64,000 nucleotides of DNA from Kitagawia praeruptora (lineage: Eukaryota > Streptophyta > Magnoliopsida > Apiales > Apiaceae): contig CM075345.1 in assembly GCA_037693485.1 (NCBI GenBank), positions 87,130,001 through 87,194,000 on the forward strand, in the 5' to 3' direction. The notes under the pieces are model-generated. The model was not told where the DNA came from. It was given only the letters and a program-made list of their open reading frames with translations, and did no database searches. Below are positions 45,743 to 55,831 of the stretch, piece by piece. The position numbers and the translations under genes were made by a program. Position 1 is the first letter of the stretch, and every line of letters begins with the position of its first letter.

Positions 45743-48700
45743 TTATCTTGATTTGAACTTTTCACTTTGCTCCTTTTCCCTTAGAGCTCTTCTGAGATTT
45801 TCAATTAACTCTTTTTCTTCAGGGGACTGTGCATCATCTTCATTTTCCACAATGTATTTTCTGATCATTGATGAAGCAGTGTTTAATGTATCTCTGAGTT
45901 CCATCCAGTAAACATTTTGCTTTACAATTGATCTGAATTTTAGCACATCTCCCTCCATTTTGAATCTCCTGCCAGGAAACTGATTTAGAGTTTCCCTTCT
46001 TTGTTTTTCCAGGCTGGGATCCTCTCCTCTCCTCTGATCAAGAATCATATCAAGCTCCCAAGAACACAGTGTTTCAAGACTGTTAGTTGATCCAACCACT
46101 TGCCAGTATAATTCTTTTAACACACTGGTCTTCAATTTAGAGAAACTATCTACATAAATTTCTTCTTTGCCATACTTGATTCTCAAAGGATTGTCCAGTA
46201 CGCATGGCTGATAGTTGGATTCTTCACTGTTGATCTTATTGATTTTACTGTAATTTTTCTTCATTTTAGCTTCAATCTCATCTTCTATCTGTTGACGAGA
46301 TTTTTTTCTTGATGCTAATTCTTCTTTGAACCTTTGCTCTGCTTCATACATCTTCATTTCATGTTCTGAATAAGGTTTCTCCATTTCTTTCCAGTTATAC
46401 TCAGGAATAGGATTGTCTTCTTCATACTCCAAACCAAGGATTTGATAGACATCATCATCATTGTGAAGTGTCCAATCACCAAACTTCTCAATAAATTCAA
46501 CATGCCTGGCTTCATAGTACTTGAGAACTTGATCCATGATCTTCTTTGAAACATTATCATAGGTTTGCAGTAGCTCAACCATCCTTTCCAGATTGAAGAA
46601 ATCAATTCTTCGTTTTACTGTTTCAGAAGTTTGAATGAGTTTCTTGGAGATCACCTTTGATTTTGATATCTGAGTGAAGTCAGATTCCACTGTAATCAAC
46701 TTTTCATTGTTTTGCCATAGAATGTATCTTGCAACTTCTTCTTTTGGTCCATCAAATTCTATGGATACAGAGGTGATTGTTTCTTTGGCTTTCAGCTGCA
46801 TCATTTCAAAGCTATTCATTCTTCTCCTCATGATGGGTTTCTTGAGTCCCAATCCTGTAGCTTTTCCTTCTCCTTTGTAGACAGTCTTTCCCTTTGTTGG
46901 TCTTTTTGATTTTCTCTTGATTCTTACTGTCTTGAATGATTTGACAGTAGGATCGTTGACAGTTTCTTTTATAGGGCTTCTGACAATGTCTTCTTTGACA
47001 GTATCTTCAATGACTGTTACTTCATCCTGACTGACAGCATCTTTGTTGACATCCTTGACAGCATCTTTGTTGACAGTATCTTTTTCAAGATGTATACTGT
47101 CAATTTCCATTTCTTCTTGAATTCCTTTCAATGCTTCAAGTACTTCTTCCTCTTTCTTTTCACCAGCTTTCTTGCTTGAGCTAGAATTTTCAGAAATTTC
47201 CTTTGATTCTGCTTCTTTGACTTGAGTTTGCTCTTTTGAAAAGTCTCTCAGTTCTGTTCTCTTAGGTCCTCCAGCTTCACCTCCATCCTGATTGTCATCA
47301 TCATCTTTTTCCAAGGTGTCATCAAAAGTACAGTTTCCACCTTGAGCATTTCTTCTTGAATTTGCTTTGGCAATGAGCTTTTTAATTCTGGCACTGTACT
47401 CCATGTTTCTCTTTGCCAAAATCTTGTGAATATCTTTAACTGCCTTAATCCTTTCCTTGGTGATGGGTGCATTCAGTAATACCTTAAGTACATCCATGAT
47501 GACTTTGCTTTGTAGAGATGTTTTGCCTTCAAGAGTTAAGAATCCAAGACCTTTAGTTCCTTTGGCTGTTGTCTGTTTAAAGCTTACACCATATGGCTGG
47601 AGACTTACTTCTGGAAGTTTGTTGTTGACCATTGTGCCCAGTTGCATATAGAGACTTTCATCAAAGATGGTAGAGTTTTTCTTCACTAGAATCCCAAGGA
47701 TATATTGCACTCTGGCAGAGAAAGTTTCCAACAGTTGAGTTGTTATGAATATTGAATGCCCACTTTTCAGGTACACTTCAACTGCCCACCTCTTCTCTGA
47801 GCTAATCTTTACTGACAGATTTACAATCTTTTCTCTCAAAGCTTCTGCCAACTTAGCAGGTTTTCCTTTAGACACTGTGATTGCTTCATTCACCAGATTG
47901 TTGAATTCCTCATCTTTATTATTCAAGGTGCTCTCCATATGGCTTACTGTTATTAAGTCAGCTTCTTCTTGGGAATATGTACTTCCATCAGTCCAAGTGA
48001 TAGGCTCTGAAGAAAACACATATTCAGGCAACTTGTCTTTGCCTTTACCCATCCTATTTGATTCCTCTTTTTCTCTCCATAGCCTCTCCAATGTGGATTC
48101 TTTCTTCTCAGGAACTGGTTCATTGATTTTGATTGAGGATGCTCTATTTCCTTGTATTTGACTTAATACCTCCTTGGATACTAGCATTTGTTCCCCATCT
48201 ACTTCAGCTTCAAAAAGCTCCTCAGTTCCAGAGGCTATTCCTACTCTCTCTTGCTCCCCCTTACTCCTTTGCTCCCCCTGTCTTTTAGCTTCCCCTTGTA
48301 ACTCCTCCTTTCTTCCTGGTTGCTCAGCCTCTTTCTGATCTTTTCCTTTCTCCCCCTTAGTTAAGTTTGCAGCATGAAGTAATGAAGAGAGTGACAGTAG
48401 TGTGGCTTGAATTTCAGCAAAACCAGTCTTCACAGTAGATGACAGGTTATCCAGTTTGCTTTCCATTGTAGCACATCGATTCTCCAGTGCTTGGAGCCTG
48501 TCATTTGAGGATGCAGAAGGACCACCAGACCTAAACCTTTTAGGAGGTAAGGGATAAGTCTGGGGCATGGAGACTGTTGGGGTTCTCACACTCTCAGTGT
48601 TTTTATAGATGATCTCATCATCTCTCACAAAAATTCCCTCAAGGCCTAATGCCTTTTCTGTATTGGCTCCCTCAAGTTCACTCTGGACATGCTCAAGTCC

Positions 48701-50680
48701 CTCTCCTTTTGCCAGCACATTTGGCTGCCTCTCATTTTTATACTCACTTCTCTTTTCTTTTATCTCTCTTTTCTTTTGCTCTCCCTCACTCACCCTAAAT
48801 GCATGAGTATGAGCAGTACTAGCATGCAAGGAAGAAAAAGATGACTTAGATTTTACCTTAAAAGCCCTGTAGAGTGGCATGTCATCATCAGAGATGTCTT
48901 CAATTAATCCTTCTTGAAGTTGTGTTTGAGCAGGGATGACAGCATCTTTTGAAGGACTTTTGACAGTAACTTTTGTTGGAATGGTACTGTCACTTGAATG
49001 TTTGACAGCACCTTCTGATTTGTCATTGACAGCATCTTTGGCTGTGACAGCAACTTCCCTAGGGTAAGATGCTTTGAGGGAATCGATCAAGATGCTGGCT
49101 GTTTCAATTTCTGACAAGTTTGCATCTTGATCTAATCCAGTGTTTGATGGAGTGGTATCCATTTCACTTTGAGAAATGGGTTCTTGTGGACCACTAGATG
49201 GGGGCTCATCCATGATTTGAGATGGATGATCAAAACCTGAGGGGTTGGTACTGTCCCCCTCTCTAGGTTGATTAGAAGAAACAACAGATGTGGGAATGAA
49301 AGAAGAAGATTGAATTTCAGATTGATTAATTGGCTGTTCCACAGAAAACGATTGTGGAACATCAATAGTATGAGTGAATTCCTCACTGTGCTCTATCTCA
49401 ATGTGTGTATCTTCAAATACAGGTTCCTCAAGAGTGAGTTCTTGAGTTTGTGTAGACTCTTTACAAGGTGCCTTGGGAGACAGGCCAATTTCAATAGATG
49501 TCCCTTGTTGAGAAGAAACACCTAGAGGTGAGTTCATTTCCCTATCATCCTCTACAGTCTTTTGGGAAACTGTAGGGTGGCTGACAGTAACCTTGGCCCT
49601 TCTAGCTCTCTTCTTCTTAGGCTCAGAAGGGGCTACTGTGGGTTCTTTTTCACTACCAACCTTATTTGCTGCACTAGGTGCAGTGACTCCCTCTTGACTC
49701 TCAACTTGTTCACCAGTTGCACTCTCTAGGGTCCTTTTCTTGGATTCCTGTTTGGCCATTTTAAGGGCTTTTGGTAGTCTAGAGTCCCTAGGTGGAATGT
49801 ATGGTGTAGAATGTGGATTAACTGAATTTGGGTCTAATTCAGCTTCATTCTCTATTGTGAAAACAGTGTAACCTGTTGGAAATGGAAAATCAAGGTTGGG
49901 CACTTGATTTACCATGTGTTGTGTGAAACATAGTGGAATATGTGCATTTAAATTTTGTGTGTTAAGAGATGTGTGTGTATTTTTCTTTAAAACAGGACAT
50001 TCTTCAAAATCAGAATTGTCCTCAACATTTCCACAAATATTATTAATACACATAGTTAAAAAGCGAGGATAGATGGATACCTTCTTGCCTATTGCGCTTT
50101 TCAACTGTGCCATGATCAGTTTTCCAATGTTCACCTTGTATCCATGGACTAATGAATGAGTGAGCTTCTTGATATATGATGGTATTCCATTCCATCCTGT
50201 AGTCTTGGTAGAGAATACTTTCACCATTACATCAAAAATCATACTCCACTCTTTTCTCAGAAATTTCCTGTCCATTTCACCTGTTTGATACCACTTATCA
50301 GAAGTTTCTTCAAGTTTAGAACCAGAATACCCAATCTTCAGAAAGAACTTCTTCAGAGTATCATCAGTTGCTAGTTCCTTAAAGCTTTCTTCACTGGTCA
50401 ACACAATACCCAAAGCCTCATTGATATTCTTTACTGAAAGAGAATGACTTGCATCATCTATATTGAACTTAATGGTTTCATTCTCTCCAGTTCCTTGAGC
50501 ACTTGCTGATTTCCAGAATTTTTCAATTCTAACAGCATCAATTTTGGGGGAAGAAGTTATTGCATGACCTAGGTAGGATTTATTCAAGAACGAAATAATT
50601 CCTTTGAAGTTTTCACCAGCATCACTAGGAGAAAAGATACCAGCAAAGTTGGTTTGAGCAATACTTTGTTTAGGTGCCAT
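45743..50680 (-). CDS. ORF3 of C1, 1645 aa, unknown function
   Basis: A single uninterrupted frame starts MAPKQSIAQTNF at 50680. Residues about 1-260 form a conserved-looking block with FLRKEW, VNIGKLIMAQ and YPRFLTMCIN, shared with ORF3 of C2. Residues about 300-720 are Ser/Thr/Glu-rich and probably disordered. A coiled-coil-like helix (LQALENRCATMESKLDNLSS) lies at about 720-765. A second ordered block is at about 890-1130 (WTDGSTYSQEEADLIT ... ALREKIVNLSV). A Lys/Asp-rich repeat region with TVK and AVK tripeptides follows at about 1195-1265, then charged helices to the end. No signal peptide, membrane helix or zinc finger is seen, so it does not look like an envelope protein. Sireviruses often have an extra ORF here. 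It is on the same strand as gag-pol, 850 bp after it. Confidence 0.85.
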   Translation of the reverse strand: MAPKQSIAQTNFAGIFSPSDAGENFKGIISFLNKSYLGHAITSSPKIDAVRIEKFWKSASAQGTGENETIKFNIDDASHSLSVKNINEALGIVLTSEESFKELATDDTLKKFFLKIGYSGSKLEETSDKWYQTGEMDRKFLRKEWSMIFDVMVKVFSTKTTGWNGIPSYIKKLTHSLVHGYKVNIGKLIMAQLKSAIGKKVSIYPRFLTMCINNICGNVEDNSDFEECPVLKKNTHTSLNTQNLNAHIPLCFTQHMVNQVPNLDFPFPTGYTVFTIENEAELDPNSVNPHSTPYIPPRDSRLPKALKMAKQESKKRTLESATGEQVESQEGVTAPSAANKVGSEKEPTVAPSEPKKKRARRAKVTVSHPTVSQKTVEDDREMNSPLGVSSQQGTSIEIGLSPKAPCKESTQTQELTLEEPVFEDTHIEIEHSEEFTHTIDVPQSFSVEQPINQSEIQSSSFIPTSVVSSNQPREGDSTNPSGFDHPSQIMDEPPSSGPQEPISQSEMDTTPSNTGLDQDANLSEIETASILIDSLKASYPREVAVTAKDAVNDKSEGAVKHSSDSTIPTKVTVKSPSKDAVIPAQTQLQEGLIEDISDDDMPLYRAFKVKSKSSFSSLHASTAHTHAFRVSEGEQKKREIKEKRSEYKNERQPNVLAKGEGLEHVQSELEGANTEKALGLEGIFVRDDEIIYKNTESVRTPTVSMPQTYPLPPKRFRSGGPSASSNDRLQALENRCATMESKLDNLSSTVKTGFAEIQATLLSLSSLLHAANLTKGEKGKDQKEAEQPGRKEELQGEAKRQGEQRSKGEQERVGIASGTEELFEAEVDGEQMLVSKEVLSQIQGNRASSIKINEPVPEKKESTLERLWREKEESNRMGKGKDKLPEYVFSSEPITWTDGSTYSQEEADLITVSHMESTLNNKDEEFNNLVNEAITVSKGKPAKLAEALREKIVNLSVKISSEKRWAVEVYLKSGHSIFITTQLLETFSARVQYILGILVKKNSTIFDESLYMQLGTMVNNKLPEVSLQPYGVSFKQTTAKGTKGLGFLTLEGKTSLQSKVIMDVLKVLLNAPITKERIKAVKDIHKILAKRNMEYSARIKKLIAKANSRRNAQGGNCTFDDTLEKDDDDNQDGGEAGGPKRTELRDFSKEQTQVKEAESKEISENSSSSKKAGEKKEEEVLEALKGIQEEMEIDSIHLEKDTVNKDAVKDVNKDAVSQDEVTVIEDTVKEDIVRSPIKETVNDPTVKSFKTVRIKRKSKRPTKGKTVYKGEGKATGLGLKKPIMRRRMNSFEMMQLKAKETITSVSIEFDGPKEEVARYILWQNNEKLITVESDFTQISKSKVISKKLIQTSETVKRRIDFFNLERMVELLQTYDNVSKKIMDQVLKYYEARHVEFIEKFGDWTLHNDDDVYQILGLEYEEDNPIPEYNWKEMEKPYSEHEMKMYEAEQRFKEELASRKKSRQQIEDEIEAKMKKNYSKINKINSEESNYQPCVLDNPLRIKYGKEEIYVDSFSKLKTSVLKELYWQVVGSTNSLETLCSWELDMILDQRRGEDPSLEKQRRETLNQFPGRRFKMEGDVLKFRSIVKQNVYWMELRDTLNTASSMIRKYIVENEDDAQSPEEKELIENLRRALREKEQSEKFKSR

Positions 50681-51531
50681 TGTTGAATGTTTTGAAAAAT
50701 GAGAGAGAAAATGCGGTTTTTGGATGCAGAAGGTTGAGAGGTTTTTGCAAATGAGAGTGATAGTAGATTAAACGGTAGATTCAGTTTCTAATATGAATCG
50801 ATTTAACCTCTCTTAATTGAACGTGTGATAATGATATTACCCATTAACTCCACTTGCTATATTACGTGGCAGTTGCTATTAGATCGTGGATTGGTGAAAA
50901 GAAATATACGTATGTATATATATAAAAATTAATATATATATATCTTTCCACTATCTTTGATAGCAACTTCTCGTGACAGCAACTTTCATTGACAGTAACC
51001 TGTGCGTTTTTCTTTCTCTACCAAATCTGACAGCAATTTCTTGTGACAGCAACTTTTATTGACAGCAACTTGTGCGCTAACAATATTTCTGTCAATCAGC
51101 TTCATGAGTGACAGTAAGTTTTATCTGACAGTAAACTTATCATAAGATCATGCTGTCACTGTTCACACATAACTTAAGTTAAGGACACATGATTTCTTAA
51201 AATCATTTTAAGACAGACATGTAAAACTATTTTAGCATAGTCATAGCAAGCATGATATCTAAAAATCCTTTTAGCATAGTCATGGCAAATATGATATCTA
51301 AAAATCCTTTTAGCATAGTCATAGCAAATATGATATCTAAAAATCCTTTTAGCATAGTCATAGCAAATATGATATCTAAAAATCCTTTTAGCATAGTCAT
51401 AGCAAATATGATATCTGAACAAGTATCACATCGTACCTTAACTTCTCATGACAGTACCTTCTTGTGACAGTACCTTTAAAAGTTTCTGTCATGAGCTTCG
51501 ACTTCTTATAATTGATAAACCAGTTAGATGA
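50681..51531. other. C1 gap between pol and ORF3
   Basis: It is non-coding. It holds a dense run of gacagcaact and gacagtaact motifs at about 50955-51165 and again at 51449-51495, and a 39-bp tandem repeat. Confidence 0.7.
51225..51420 (+). repeat. 39-bp tandem repeat, about 5 copies
   Basis: The unit contains ttttagcatagtcatagcaa followed by atatgatatctaaaaatcc. The copies are nearly identical. Because 39 is a multiple of three, both strands give repetitive but meaningless ORFs. Confidence 0.9.
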
Positions 51532-54500
51532 TCATACCTGATTTAGCATTCCTAACTCACTCACCAACCTGATAAATGTTGCTTCATCCAGTGGCTTGGT
51601 GAATATATCTGCAAGTTGCTTATCTGTTGGAACATAAACCAATTTTACATCTCCTTTTTCAACATGCTCCCTGATGAAATGATGCCTTATATCAATGTGC
51701 TTTGTTCTGGAGTGTTGAACTGGATTGTCTGATATGGCTATGGCACTAGTGTTGTCACAGTAGATAGGAATATTTGACAACTTTAGTCCATAATCCATTA
51801 ATTGATTTTTCATCCAAAGTATTTGTGCACAGCAACTTCCAGCTGCAATATATTCAGCTTCTGCAGTTGATGTAGAAACTGAGTGTTGCTTCTTACTGAA
51901 CCATGACACCAATCTCCCCCCAAGAAATTGACAGCTTCCTGTAGTACTTTTTCTGTCAATTTTGCAGCCAGCATAGTCTGAGTCAGAATATCCAATTAGA
52001 TCAAATCCAGTTTCCTTAGGGTACCAAAGACCTAGATTTGGGGTGCCTTTGAGATATCTAAAGATTCTTTTAATTGCAACTAAGTGTGATTCTTTTGGAT
52101 CAGCTTGAAACCTTGCACAGAGACATGTAGCAAACATTATATCTGGCCTGCTTGCTGTTAAGTACAGCAATGATCCTACCATGCCTCTGTAGGTACTAGA
52201 ATCCACTTTCTTGCCTTTAGGATCTAACTCTAATTTGGTGGCTGTTGAGATAGGTGTCTTGGCAGGTGATGAATCTTCTAAGTTAAACTTCTTGAGAAGC
52301 TCTTTGACATACTTAGATTGACAGATGAAGATTCCTTCCTTCTTCTGATAGATTTGAAGACCAAGAAAGAATGCTAATTCTCCCATCATGCTCATTTCAT
52401 ACTTGTTTCTCATTAGAGATGAGAACTTTTCACACAATTTTTCATTTGTTGAGCCAAAGATTATGTCATCAACATATATCTGCACAAGAATGATGTCTTT
52501 GCCATGGTATTTATAGAATAAAGTTTTATCCACCATACCTCTTATAAATTGATTTTCCAGGAGAAAAGTGGATAAAGTGTCATACCAGGCTCTTGGTGCT
52601 TGCTTTAAGCCATATAGAGCCTTGAACAGCTTGTAGACAAAATTATGCAGTTTGTCATTTTCAAATCCAGGAGGCTGTTCAACATACACTTCTTCTTCTA
52701 ATTCTCCATTTAGAAAGGCACTTTTAACATCCATTTGAAATACCTTGAATTTGCAGTGTGCAGCAAAGGCTAAGAAAATTCTTATGGCTTCAAGTCTGGC
52801 AACAGGAGCAAATGTTTCATCATAATCTATCCCTTCCTGTTGACAGTAACCTTTGGCCACTAGCCTTGCCTTATTTCTTGTCACATTTCCACTCTCATCT
52901 ATCTTGTTTCTGAAAACCCATTTTGTCTCAATGACTGATTTTCCTTTTGGCCTTGGAACTAGTTTCCAAACATTGTTTCTTTCAAATTGATTGAGCTCCT
53001 CCTGCATGGCCATCACCCAATCAGAATCCAACAATGCTTCTTCAACTATTTTTGGTTCCATTTGAGATAAGAAACATGAAAACATGCTTTCAGCAGAGAT
53101 ATTCCTCCTTGTCCTTACACCAGTAGTGGGATCTCCAATAATTAGATTACTGGTATGATCTCTGTTCCACTTTGTTGATTGAGGCAAGCTACTTGTTTGA
53201 TGAGATTGTCTTTCATCAATATGAGGATTTGATTCTCCACCATTTTCATTATTCTGCTCATTTAACTCAAATTCTCCAGTCTCACATTCTTGTTGATTGA
53301 TGCCTGAAATTGTCTGTGATTGAGCTGAAGTTTGATTTAGATTATGAGTATTGACAGATTCTTTCTCATATCTCATTGATTGAATGAGACTTGGTTCTTC
53401 ATCAACATATTCTTCCTTTTCCAAGTATCCTTGATTTTCAAATCTGAAGGGTTGCATTTGACCATCCTCATGTAGCCCTGGAAACTTGGTTTCATCAAAC
53501 GTGACATTGACACTTTCTTCAATTGTTTTGTGCTCCATGATATAGACTCTGTAGGCAGTCCTTTCTATCCCATATCCCATGAAAATGCCTTCATATGCTT
53601 TAGTATCAAACTTGCCTTTTCTTTCATGGTTGTCTTTCATCAAAAAGCACTTGCTTCCAAAAATATGAAAGTACTTGACAGTAGGCTTCTTTCCTGTCAA
53701 AAGATAGTAAGGAGTATTGCCATGAGCCTTGTTGATTAGTGTTCTGTTCTGTGTGTAACAAGCAGTGTTGATGGCTTCTGCCCAGAAATATGTTGGTAAT
53801 TTAGCATTACTCAACATAGTCCTTGCAGCTTCAATAAGAGTCCTATTTTTCCTTTCTACTACTCCATTTTGCTGTGGAGTTCTTGCAGCAGAGAATTGTT
53901 GAACAATTCCTTGATCTTTGCAGAAGTTTCCAAGTGTAGCATTTCTGAATTCAGTTCCATTGTCACTTCTTAGAAATTGAACTTTTGCTTCAGGGGTCCT
54001 GTCAAGTACCCTTATGTGATCAATGATTTCTTGAGCAGCTTCATCCTTTGATTCTAAAAATTTCACCCAAGTGTACCGAGAATAGTCATCTATCATGACC
54101 AGTGCATATCTTTTTCTGGATAGTGATTGAACATTCACTGGTCCAAAAAGATCCATGTGAATCAACTTGAGTGCTTCAGTGTTAGTGTTGACTTGCTTTG
54201 ATTTATGCATTGTTTTCCTCAATTTTCCCATTTGACAATCTTCACACAGTCCTTCTTGACAGAATTCTTGTTGAGGTAGTCCTCTCACCAATTCCTTCTT
54301 CATCAGCATGTTCATTGTTTTGAAATTGAGATGAGAAAATTTCTTGTGCCAAAGCATGCTATCTCCAACACTTGCTTTGCTGTAGAAGCAAAATATTCTT
54401 TCCTCATTTGTTGAGTTTAAGTCTGCAACAAATAGGCTTCCTTTCCTTACTCCTTTCAGAGATAGGCTTCTATCCTTCTTGTGGTGAATTGAACATTCCA

Positions 54501-54789
54501 TCATGCCAAAGTTTACTTTGAATCCTTTGTCAGTGAATTGACTGACACTGAGCAGATTATGCTTCAAACCTTCCACAAGAGAGATTTCTTCAATGACAAC
54601 ATTTCCAGCTTTTAAACAGCCATATCCCACAGTGTAACCTTTGCTGTTGTCTCCAAAGGTTATTGTTGGGCCAGCCTTCTCAACATATTGTGATAGCAGG
54701 GATATATCACCAGTCATGTGTTTGGAACATCCACTGTCGATTATCCACATGACCTGTTTACCTCTCTTTCCCTGCAAGACAGAATGAGT
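51532..54789 (-). CDS. pol of C1: protease, integrase, RT, RNase H
   Basis: The frame is open for about 1085 codons after the gag stop at 54790-54792. Numbering from the TTG codon at 54777: protease WIIDSGCSKHMTGD (Asp14); integrase zinc region around HLNFKTMNML and CEDCQMGK; integrase core D209 (HMDLFGP), D272 (DNGTEF) and E308 (NGVVERKN), spacing D,D35E; RT with WVFRNKIDESG, MDVKSAFLNGEL and YVDD at 768-771 (52465-52476); RNase H with YSDSDYAG, STAEAEYIAA and HSRTKHIDIRHHFIREH, ending LADIFTKP. All catalytic residues expected of Ty1/copia are present. There is no ATG near the start, so it should be made by reading through the gag stop. Confidence 0.95.
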   Translation of the reverse strand, partial: THSVLQGKRGKQVMWIIDSGCSKHMTGDISLLSQYVEKAGPTITFGDNSKGYTVGYGCLKAGNVVIEEISLVEGLKHNLLSVSQFTDKGFKVNFGMMECSIHHKKDRSLSLKGVRKGSLFVADLNSTNEERIFCFYSKASVGDSMLWHKKFSHLNFKTMNMLMKKELVRGLPQQEFCQEGLCEDCQMGKLRKTMHKSKQVNTNTEALKLIHMDLFGPVNVQSLSRKRYALVMIDDYSRYTWVKFLESKDEAAQEIIDHIRVLDRTPEAKVQFLRSDNGTEFRNATLGNFCKDQGIVQQFSAARTPQQNGVVERKNRTLIEAARTMLSNAKLPTYFWAEAINTACYTQNRTLINKAHGNTPYYLLTGKKPTVKYFHIFGSKCFLMKDNHERKGKFDTKAYEGIFMGYGIERTAYRVYIMEHKTIEESVNVTFDETKFPGLHEDGQMQPFRFENQGYLEKEEYVDEEPSLIQSMRYEKESVNTHNLNQTSAQSQTISGINQQECETGEFELNEQNNENGGESNPHIDERQSHQTSSLPQSTKWNRDHTSNLIIGDPTTGVRTRRNISAESMFSCFLSQMEPKIVEEALLDSDWVMAMQEELNQFERNNVWKLVPRPKGKSVIETKWVFRNKIDESGNVTRNKARLVAKGYCQQEGIDYDETFAPVARLEAIRIFLAFAAHCKFKVFQMDVKSAFLNGELEEEVYVEQPPGFENDKLHNFVYKLFKALYGLKQAPRAWYDTLSTFLLENQFIRGMVDKTLFYKYHGKDIILVQIYVDDIIFGSTNEKLCEKFSSLMRNKYEMSMMGELAFFLGLQIYQKKEGIFICQSKYVKELLKKFNLEDSSPAKTPISTATKLELDPKGKKVDSSTYRGMVGSLLYLTASRPDIMFATCLCARFQADPKESHLVAIKRIFRYLKGTPNLGLWYPKETGFDLIGYSDSDYAGCKIDRKSTTGSCQFLGGRLVSWFSKKQHSVSTSTAEAEYIAAGSCCAQILWMKNQLMDYGLKLSNIPIYCDNTSAIAISDNPVQHSRTKHIDIRHHFIREHVEKGDVKLVYVPTDKQLADIFTKPLDEATFIRLVSELGMLNQV

Positions 54790-55831
54790 TTAATTTGCAT
54801 TTGGTACCCAAGTCTTGTTGGGTCCTGCATACTCAGTATCATCAGAAACTTTATCAATATTTGAAACAATATTATCAGAAGATGGTTCCTTGACTTCTTT
54901 TATTATCCACTTAGTTTTTGTCTTTGACTTTTTCTTAGTGAGAGCAGACTTCTCACTTTCTTTAGTGGATTCAGAAGTCTTTGCAGTTTGCATATAAGCA
55001 CATAATTCATTTGATGAAATTTGCAAATTAAAACATGTACTCATGGTAGTAATTTTGCATGGCATACAGTCAATGTTATTACAAACTACCAATTCTCTTT
55101 GCATAATGGGGGTTCTGTGTAAGTTCCCTTTCAACTCTGTTGCATTAGATATGCTACTAGTTGATTTCTTACAACCATGAGTTAAATGATGTGAGGAGCC
55201 ACAATTATTGCAAAGTTTCCTTGGTGCCTGCTTAACATATGCATAATTATTCTTTTTATCAATGCCTAGCTTCCCATTTCTGTTTTTGGACTTAGAGACA
55301 ACTATCTTGACAATCTGTTCAGAAGATGCTGTCGAACTATTTTTGACAGCATCTTTTGTACTTGCTGTCTTGACAGTAGGTTTGAAAGTTACTGTCTTGG
55401 ATGACTTCTTGACAGTATCTTTTGAACACTTGGTTGGACTATTTAATACTGTTTCTGTCATAGACATTTTGACAAAATCTTTTTCTTTCTTAGATTCACT
55501 GTCAATCCTCTCATCTTCATCACAGAGTTCTTGATTAATAATTAGGGAGTTTTCATTAACCTCAAACTCTGTACTTTTGAAAATTGGGTTACTCACATTT
55601 TTGAGGATGTGAGGTCTTACAGTATTATTATCCTCATTTTTCTGTATAACAGCCTCTTTACCAGGTCTCCTGCTATAATCATAGCCTATGCCTATTTTCT
55701 TACTTTCAGTATGATTCTCATGATACTCTTGAACTAACTTAGAGGAATTTCTAAATGCTTTTAGCTTAAATTCATTCTCAGAAATTTCTTTTCTTAGATA
55801 ATCCTCTATCTCTTTAGCACAGATTAAATCA
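54790..55831 (-). CDS. gag C-terminal extension of C1, ahead of pol
   Basis: This region is open in the pol frame from the A7 run at 55832-55838 down to a TAA at 54790-54792. It holds a second CCHC-like motif, CNNCGSSHHLTHGC, and Lys/Thr-rich segments, and ends KTWVPNAN before the stop. The stop is in frame with pol, and the next codons (THSV) lead straight into protease. A gag-pol boundary with one in-frame stop is the arrangement described for SIRE1-type elements, so readthrough is likely. The 5' part of gag lies in another frame because of a one-base length change in the A7 run. Confidence 0.8.

Noticed and set aside
45743..50680. Envelope protein
   Set aside because: Position fits 'env-like' ORFs of Sireviruses, but I see no signal peptide, membrane anchor or cleavage site.
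51174..51467. Repetitive ORFs on both strands (RIFRYHICYDYAK and SKNPFSIVIANMI units)
   Set aside because: Both are readings of a 39-bp tandem repeat whose length is a multiple of three.
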